From positions 1 to 22,790 of the forward strand of contig JADRCO010001075.1 of the NCBI GenBank assembly GCA_021464525.1: a stretch of DNA of 22,790 bases. Direction: 5' to 3'. The position numbers were made by a program, and so were the translations under genes. Below are positions 18,077 through 22,790 of the stretch, piece after piece; position 1 is the stretch's first letter; every line of letters begins with the position of its first letter. Source of the DNA: Rhizophagus sp. LPA8_4_AMF (taxonomy: Eukaryota > Glomeromycota > Glomeromycetes > Glomerales > Glomeraceae). Under the pieces are notes generated by a model. The model was given only the letters and a program-made list of their open reading frames with translations. It was not told where the DNA came from and did not search any database.

Positions 18077-19549
18077 TTAGTTGTTTTTGAAGAATTTATA
18101 AAATTTGTTAATTTTTGTTAATTTTTCTCTTTTCTCTAATATAACTAATTTTCTAACCCTCATTTTTATTATGTTACTTAATTTTTTAAAAAGATCACTT
18201 TTCTCATATTCAGTATAATTATTATATCCTGAAGGTAATTTTGGAATAATACCTCTATTAATATATTCTTCTAAATTTTGAGAAAGTATTACATTTTCTT
18301 GATCAAATTCATTTGATAAGGTTAAATTAATAAGAAGGTTTAAAACTTCTTTAGGTTTATCATCCAAAGAATTAAAATAATTTGTTTTAGTATATTGTAC
18401 GAAATCATCAATTGTAAAAGATTTTTTTAAAACTCTAAAATGTTTTAATTTAAGTCCCAAACTAGAATTTTCTCTTCGAGTAATAATTTGTTGAATTTTA
18501 ATATGAAGTTGTACTGAAATAATTTCTTTAATTTCTTGATTTTCTGAATTAATAAAAGAATTTATAGAATTATTAAATGAATCGATTGAAACATCATTTT
18601 GATCTTTGGATATCCAATTACCTTTATTATTAGTGGAATTACAAGTGGTCTCAATGTAATCATTCTCATCTCGTTCCTCCTGATTTTGTTGATCTATTTC
18701 TTGTTTCAATTTTAAATTCGTTTCTTGTTCTTGTTGAAGATTTTGAGATTTAATTTTTGCAATATATCTTTTAATAATCTCATTCATAGTAATATTATAT
18801 ATAGGAGTATTTTGTTCATTTTGTTCATTTTGTTTTGAAAAATTCTTGTGTTCATGATCTTCATCAAAAGGTTTATCTGATTTATCATTTTCTTGTTTTT
18901 CAATTGAATTTGGATGATCAAAATCTATAGAATCTATAGAATCTATTACTTTTGATGACTCATCATTTTTTAAGAGAGTGGAATCATAATTATTTACATC
19001 TTTTTTTTCATTCTTATCATCCTTATCATCCTTATCATCCTTATCATCACCTTTTTCATCAAATTTTTTTTCAATATTTGTAATATTATGATTTATAAAA
19101 AATTTTTTAAAATTTTGTTCTAATACTTCAATACGAGATCTTAAAGAATCAATTAACCGATCTTGATCTTCAATCTTTTTTCTACATTCACATTCAATAT
19201 CTTTATTGGGGATATCATCTTTATTGGGGATATCATCTTTATTAGGGCTATCATCTTTATTAGGGCTATTATCTTTATTGGGGATATCATCTTTATTGGG
19301 GATATCATCTTTATTGGGGCTATCATCTTTATTAGGGCTATTATCTTTATTGGGGATATCATCTTTATTGGTGGAATTATTATTATCTTTATAGAAATTA
19401 TTATCTTTATTGAAATTATCTTTATTGGATGATTTTTTAATATATTCGTGATAAAATGATTGTAATTCTAAGTTCATATGTTTACCAAATTTTTCAAATT
19501 CTTCTGCTTGCCTTTCTATTAAATTACGAAATAATAAAGTTGATTCCAT
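18077..19549 (-). CDS. Array paralog 5: member with Asn-Lys-Asp-Pro repeats
   Basis: Single exon, 490 residues, start MESTLLFRNL. Box 7-30 (RNLIERQAEEFEKFGKHMNL). A hexapeptide array of NKDDIP/NKDNSP/NKDDSP (61-117) sits between box and coiled coil, unlike other members, whose main expansions follow the coiled coil. Coiled coil 124-150 (IEDQDRLIDSLRSRIEVLE). The linker has further short repeats: DDKDDKDDKDDK, IDSIDSIDF and EQNEQN. The C-terminal domain 346-490 has QYTKTNYFNSLDDKPKE and YTEYEKSDLFKKLSNIIK, joined by NVILSQNLEEYI and PKLPSGYNNY. A basic tail of about 18 residues after RKLVILEK is unique here. It is the likely sister of paralog 4. Confidence 0.83.
   Translation of the reverse strand: MESTLLFRNLIERQAEEFEKFGKHMNLELQSFYHEYIKKSSNKDNFNKDNNFYKDNNNSTNKDDIPNKDNSPNKDDSPNKDDIPNKDDIPNKDNSPNKDDSPNKDDIPNKDDIPNKDIECECRKKIEDQDRLIDSLRSRIEVLEQNFKKFFINHNITNIEKKFDEKGDDKDDKDDKDDKNEKKDVNNYDSTLLKNDESSKVIDSIDSIDFDHPNSIEKQENDKSDKPFDEDHEHKNFSKQNEQNEQNTPIYNITMNEIIKRYIAKIKSQNLQQEQETNLKLKQEIDQQNQEERDENDYIETTCNSTNNKGNWISKDQNDVSIDSFNNSINSFINSENQEIKEIISVQLHIKIQQIITRRENSSLGLKLKHFRVLKKSFTIDDFVQYTKTNYFNSLDDKPKEVLNLLINLTLSNEFDQENVILSQNLEEYINRGIIPKLPSGYNNYTEYEKSDLFKKLSNIIKMRVRKLVILEKREKLTKINKFYKFFKNN
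18921..18949 (-). repeat. Short 9-bp tandem repeat in paralog 5
   Basis: AATCTATAG-type units repeat about three times and code IDSIDSIDF in the acidic linker. Confidence 0.8.
19013..19048 (-). repeat. Four 9-bp units coding DDKDDKDDKDDK
   Basis: On the plus strand TTATCATCC-type units repeat almost perfectly four times; they code residues 168-179 of paralog 5. Confidence 0.9.
19199..19369 (-). repeat. 18-bp tandem repeat with 72-bp higher-order period in paralog 5
   Basis: About 9.5 units of 18 bp, each coding NKD plus DIP, NSP or DSP. The variants follow the fixed order DIP-NSP-DSP-DIP twice and then begin again, so a four-unit 72-bp block was itself duplicated. The frame is kept throughout. 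Confidence 0.95.
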
Positions 19550-20119
19550 CTTTTGTATGTATAAAATTTTTTTTTCAGTCGAAAAGAAAGAAAGAAAAAA
19601 AGAAAAAAAAAAAGTTGGCGAAAAAAAGGTGAGAATTTACATCATAAAGATTTAATTTTTTATATATTAAAAAACTTATGGTAAAATTAGTGGATTATTT
19701 GTTGTGTCAGGAGGTAAACCTTAGTGCTTATCTGTTATAGTATGATTTCACTGTGCCACGCACTGCCACCAACTCACGTTGATCAAATGATCGCGTAAAT
19801 ATATATGTAATGTGTAATTTATTTTACATAATTATTAAAAATCATTTTATTTATCTCTTAAAAAATTACAAAAAGCCACGGCTTATTTAAATGATAAAAA
19901 AAAAAAGCCAAATATTTATTATTAACTTCTTTTATTATTAGTAATAAAAGACAAATGAAAGAAATAATAATAATAATAAAAAAAAAAAAAAAAAAATTTG
20001 GTTAATATATTTCGATATCCCCTTTAACCCCCTTAAAAAAAAAGATACTTAAAAAAAAAACATTTATAAGAATTATTCCCACATACTGTTCATTATTACA
20101 TTAATTGAATTACCCCAAA
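19550..20119. other. Spacer between paralogs 5 and 6
   Basis: Contains the paralog 5 promoter (minus) and the paralog 6 3' flank. It has purine-rich GAAAGAAAGAAAAAAAG next to the paralog 5 start, an (ATA)n/A-run tract near 19965-19996, and a less AT-rich patch at 19735-19800 (CACGCACTGCCACC). No gene is seen. Confidence 0.45.
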
Positions 20120-21913
20120 TTATTTCTTAGGTTCAACTGTAATAATCTTTCTAATTCTCTTCTTTTTCTCATCAGATAACTTGGAGAAATTACTAGTCTT
20201 CTCGTAATCAGCATAACTTTTAATTCCAGGTGGTAAAGTAGGAATTATCTTTCTTTTGACGTATTCTTCAATAGGTTGGGTAACACGTTTATCCCTGTTG
20301 CATAATTCACTTCTTAGAGCTGTTTTCACCATCAATTTAATGGATCTTTTAGGGTCCCTCGCTAACGAATTATAATAATTCGTCTCTTGATATTTAATCA
20401 AACCATCAAGAGAAAATTGATTCAAGAGATAATTAAAAGTCTTTTGCTTAATTCTTGTATTTTGCTCTTGGAAATGAGCAATAGTATATTGAACTTCAGC
20501 TTGAATTCGTTCAATTGCGGAAGGAGCTCTCTGTGACCCTTGAAGTAATGATTTATTTTGTGATGATGAAGTGGAAATAGATGAATAAGGTTTGATTGAA
20601 ATAGGTGGAAGACAGGAAATATTATCTTTTGATATTGGGGTGGAGGGTTGTGTAACATAATTGAAATCATCATTCAATTTATCATTTTTAGTATTTAATT
20701 CTTTCGATCCAAATTCAGTCGATTTAAGATCAAGTAATAAATCTCTAAGTTTTTGATTCAAATTATTATTAGAATCTTGAAAAGAGCGTTGTGAAGGATT
20801 GTATTTAATATCTTCCTCTAATTCATCATCTACCTGATGATCAGATAAGGATTCTTCGGTAGATACTTCCTTGGAATCGGAATCTTTACTCTTTCCTTTA
20901 AACAAAGCGGATGATGATGATGATGATGACGATGATGACGATGATGATGATGATGATAATGATGATGATGATGATAATAACGAAGATGATTTCCCATTAT
21001 CTTGATTAGTAGTCTCGATTACTCTACGTTCATTGGTATTGTATTTATTATTTGAGAAAGATGATTTCACAGAAGTAGAAGATTCACCATGATTCCTAAA
21101 AGTTGAATGATTATAAAAATATTCATCAAATAATACTGATCCAAAAATTGAGGTTTTTTTATTTTCAACGAGAGTTTCCATTTTCTCTTTAATTTGATCA
21201 GTTGAAGAAGGGATTGGTAAAACATCGTTGACACCATAAACAGCTTTTGGTTGAATATTTTTAAAGATTAATCTTTCTTTTTTAATATCAATTTCATTTG
21301 ACTGAATATTATCAGCAATTAATCTTTCATTTGACCAAATATTTTCAGCGGTAGAAGGTTTATTAATAACAATATTATTATTATTAATAATATTTTTATT
21401 ATTATTATTCTTAATAATATTATTTGAACGAATATTATCAGTAGAAGAAGGTGATTGTTTTGAAACAGAATCTTTAAGAATAAATTCAAAATCATCACTA
21501 TCATTCTCTTCAAATAAAGAATTACTTTTTTTAAGATCAAAAGATTGTAAAGGATTTTCAAGACCAAAAAGTAATATAATTTCTTTTTTAAAATCAAGAA
21601 ATTCATTTTTAAGCCTTTGAATTTCATGGTCCTTTTTAATAGAATTATTTTCCAAATCCTCAATACGTGACTTTAGAGAATTTATTAAATGAGATTGATA
21701 ATCAAGTTGATGTTGTTGTTTCCCTAAAATAATATCCAACTCGGAAGTTTTAGAAATATCATGATTTTTAATAAAAAATTTATAATAGTTTTGAACATCC
21801 AAACTCATTCGTTTTCCAAAAGTTTCAAATTCTTTAGCGTGATTTTCTAATAAAGTAAATAAAGTATCAGACGGGGACAAAGTTTTTTTAGCGTTAAAAG
21901 TATCAGAATCCAT
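20120..21913 (-). CDS. Array paralog 6: longest member, with poly-Ser and poly-Asn linker
   Basis: Single exon, 597 residues, start MDSDTFNAKK. Box 17-41 (TLLENHAKEFETFGKRMSL), coiled coil 64-116 (YQSHLINSLKSRIEDLE). The linker of about 350 residues carries Asn-rich runs (NNNNKNIINNNN), recurring NI(R/W/Q)SN units (ENIWSNERLIADNIQSNE), and a Ser tract of about 25 residues broken by Leu. The C-terminal domain is 468-597: KYQETNYYNSLARDPKRS and YADYEKTSNFSKLSDEKKKR, with VTQPIEEYVKRKIIPTLPPG between. The TQPI and LPPGIKSY segments group it with paralogs 1 and 2 rather than its neighbours 4 and 5. The tail KKKRIRKIITVEPKK is strongly basic. No signal peptide or membrane helix is visible. Function is unknown. 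Confidence 0.85.
   Translation of the reverse strand: MDSDTFNAKKTLSPSDTLFTLLENHAKEFETFGKRMSLDVQNYYKFFIKNHDISKTSELDIILGKQQHQLDYQSHLINSLKSRIEDLENNSIKKDHEIQRLKNEFLDFKKEIILLFGLENPLQSFDLKKSNSLFEENDSDDFEFILKDSVSKQSPSSTDNIRSNNIIKNNNNKNIINNNNIVINKPSTAENIWSNERLIADNIQSNEIDIKKERLIFKNIQPKAVYGVNDVLPIPSSTDQIKEKMETLVENKKTSIFGSVLFDEYFYNHSTFRNHGESSTSVKSSFSNNKYNTNERRVIETTNQDNGKSSSLLSSSSSLSSSSSSSSSSSSSSSSALFKGKSKDSDSKEVSTEESLSDHQVDDELEEDIKYNPSQRSFQDSNNNLNQKLRDLLLDLKSTEFGSKELNTKNDKLNDDFNYVTQPSTPISKDNISCLPPISIKPYSSISTSSSQNKSLLQGSQRAPSAIERIQAEVQYTIAHFQEQNTRIKQKTFNYLLNQFSLDGLIKYQETNYYNSLARDPKRSIKLMVKTALRSELCNRDKRVTQPIEEYVKRKIIPTLPPGIKSYADYEKTSNFSKLSDEKKKRIRKIITVEPKK
20910..20990 (-). repeat. Trinucleotide tract coding poly-Ser
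   Basis: GAT/GAC repeats on the plus strand (TCA/TCG Ser codons on the coding strand), interrupted by TTA Leu codons, within paralog 6. Confidence 0.92.
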
Positions 21914-22751
21914 ATTTTTTAAAGGGAAAAGAAAGGAAGCTTTAAGAAAAATAGAAGATATTTCTAAAAGTGTGGGAAATGAGGAAAAGGTGTAAAAGAT
22001 GATAACGGTGTAGTAATACCAGATGATTATATCCCCACCCTAATTGTTGCTTTTTATAAATTTAACGGATACAATTGTAGTACAAACATGACAAATCATG
22101 ATAGTCTGTGGCGCAGTCAATAAGTATTTTTGTAGCACACACGATCATAATGGAAATAATACGTCAAAAATGGTCACTTTCCGTATATGAAAACAATTAG
22201 AGTTGGGGAACGAACCCTTTTTTTTTTATTATTATTGTTATTATTTATATATATGAAATATACTTGTTATAATGTTAAAAAAATTTTTTTTCGTTTTAAA
22301 AATAATTTTTTTTTTTTTTTGTCAATCATCTAAATAAACGTGACAAAAGCCTCTTTTTTTTAGATTTGTTTTTGTTTCCATGATCTGGATGTTTTTTTTT
22401 CTAATTTAGGATATAAGGATCGAAGAACTCGTGACTGTAAAATTTCACGTAAGATAAAAAGAAAGTTTTATGCATTTAATAATTACGGCTACTATAATAC
22501 ACGTCACAAGATATTGCATGTGATCTCCCCCAAGCATTTAATATAGTCAGATAAGGGTAAATTACCTCAATCTAATTTCTTCGCGATGATTTATTTATTT
22601 ATATTATTTTTTATTTTTATCCTGATTTTAAAATATACGAAATTGATGAAATAGATGATAAATTAATATGACACAATTTATTCATAAAAAATATTTGGAC
22701 TTTTTTTTTAGTGATACTTATTTTTATTTTTTTTTTGAGTATTGCTAAATC
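21914..22751. other. Upstream region of paralog 6 and flanking AT-rich DNA
   Basis: The leader next to the gene is purine-rich. GTAGTACAAACA at 22077-22088 also occurs upstream of paralog 4 (17923-17934). A TATA-like sequence lies near 22055. Further right are long T-runs and A/T dyads (22277-22320). No gene is seen. Confidence 0.45.
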
Positions 22752-22790
22752 TCGCCGCAGGCGATTCTCACCGCAGGCGATTTTCGCCGC
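22752..22790. repeat. GC-rich 16-bp tandem hairpin repeat at window edge
   Basis: Two full units and part of a third: TCGCCGCAGGCGATTC (22752-22767), TCACCGCAGGCGATTT (22768-22783), TCGCCGC (22784-22790, cut by the window end). Each full unit can form a hairpin, TCGCC-GCA-GGCGA, with a 3-nt loop. Its GC content of over 60% contrasts with the surroundings. It probably continues beyond the window. Confidence 0.9.

Noticed and set aside
19199-19369. CRISPR-like regular array
   Set aside because: Units are contiguous 18-mers without unique spacers, keep a coding frame, and the DNA is eukaryotic.
19163-19432. Ile/Phe/Gly-rich repeated frame opposite paralog 5
   Set aside because: It is an antisense shadow of the 18-bp repeat; both other frames of the same repeat are also open.
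22100-22180. Possible tRNA (GTGGCGCAGTC motif)
   Set aside because: No cloverleaf, no TTCGA T-loop motif and no paired acceptor stem could be formed.

Overview
The window looks like nuclear DNA of an AT-rich fungus. It has short introns with GTAAGT/GTATGT donors and TTTTAG-type acceptors, A-rich contexts before start codons, AATAAA-like signals after stops, many homopolymer tracts, and lineage-specific families of low-complexity proteins. The best guess is an arbuscular mycorrhizal fungus (Glomeromycotina, Rhizophagus-like). That is inference from style and gene content, not a database match. No bacterial, organellar or viral genes, no RNA genes and no CRISPR array were seen.

Left part (1-6183): a 54-bp perfect palindrome opens the window. 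Three tandem glutathione S-transferase-like (GST) copies on the + strand follow. Copies 1 (719-1472) and 3 (4899-5648) are intact two-exon genes with a shared upstream region. Copy 2 (2092-2707) is a pseudogene with a 47-nt deletion and further lesions. Between copies 2 and 3 lie a putative pogo/Tigger-like transposon end, invaded by a 196-bp inverted-repeat element with a 5-bp target duplication, and remnants of an unrecognised minus-strand gene.

Middle (6184-9452): a 14-exon minus-strand gene reconstructs in perfect phase to a 450-residue protein. It has an FHA-like N-terminus and a complete Ser/Thr kinase domain, the layout of Chk2/Rad53/Cds1 checkpoint kinases, but the phosphothreonine-binding residues of the FHA part appear substituted. 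It is head-to-head with a small single-exon orphan gene (8991-9452).

Right part (10779-21913): six intronless paralogs of a family I do not recognise, three on + followed by three on - (+++/---). They share a short N-terminal box (absent in one), a coiled coil and a C-terminal basic domain of about 130 residues that contains the same helix-like motif twice. The linkers differ in length (about 35 to 350 residues) and in repeat type: poly-Asn, Tyr/Asp repeats, Lys/Asp/Pro repeats, poly-Ser. This array is the best candidate for an undescribed system: conserved ends that could oligomerise and bind something, with a fast-evolving middle. No function can be assigned from sequence alone.

The window ends in a GC-rich 16-bp tandem hairpin repeat that stands out against the AT-rich background.
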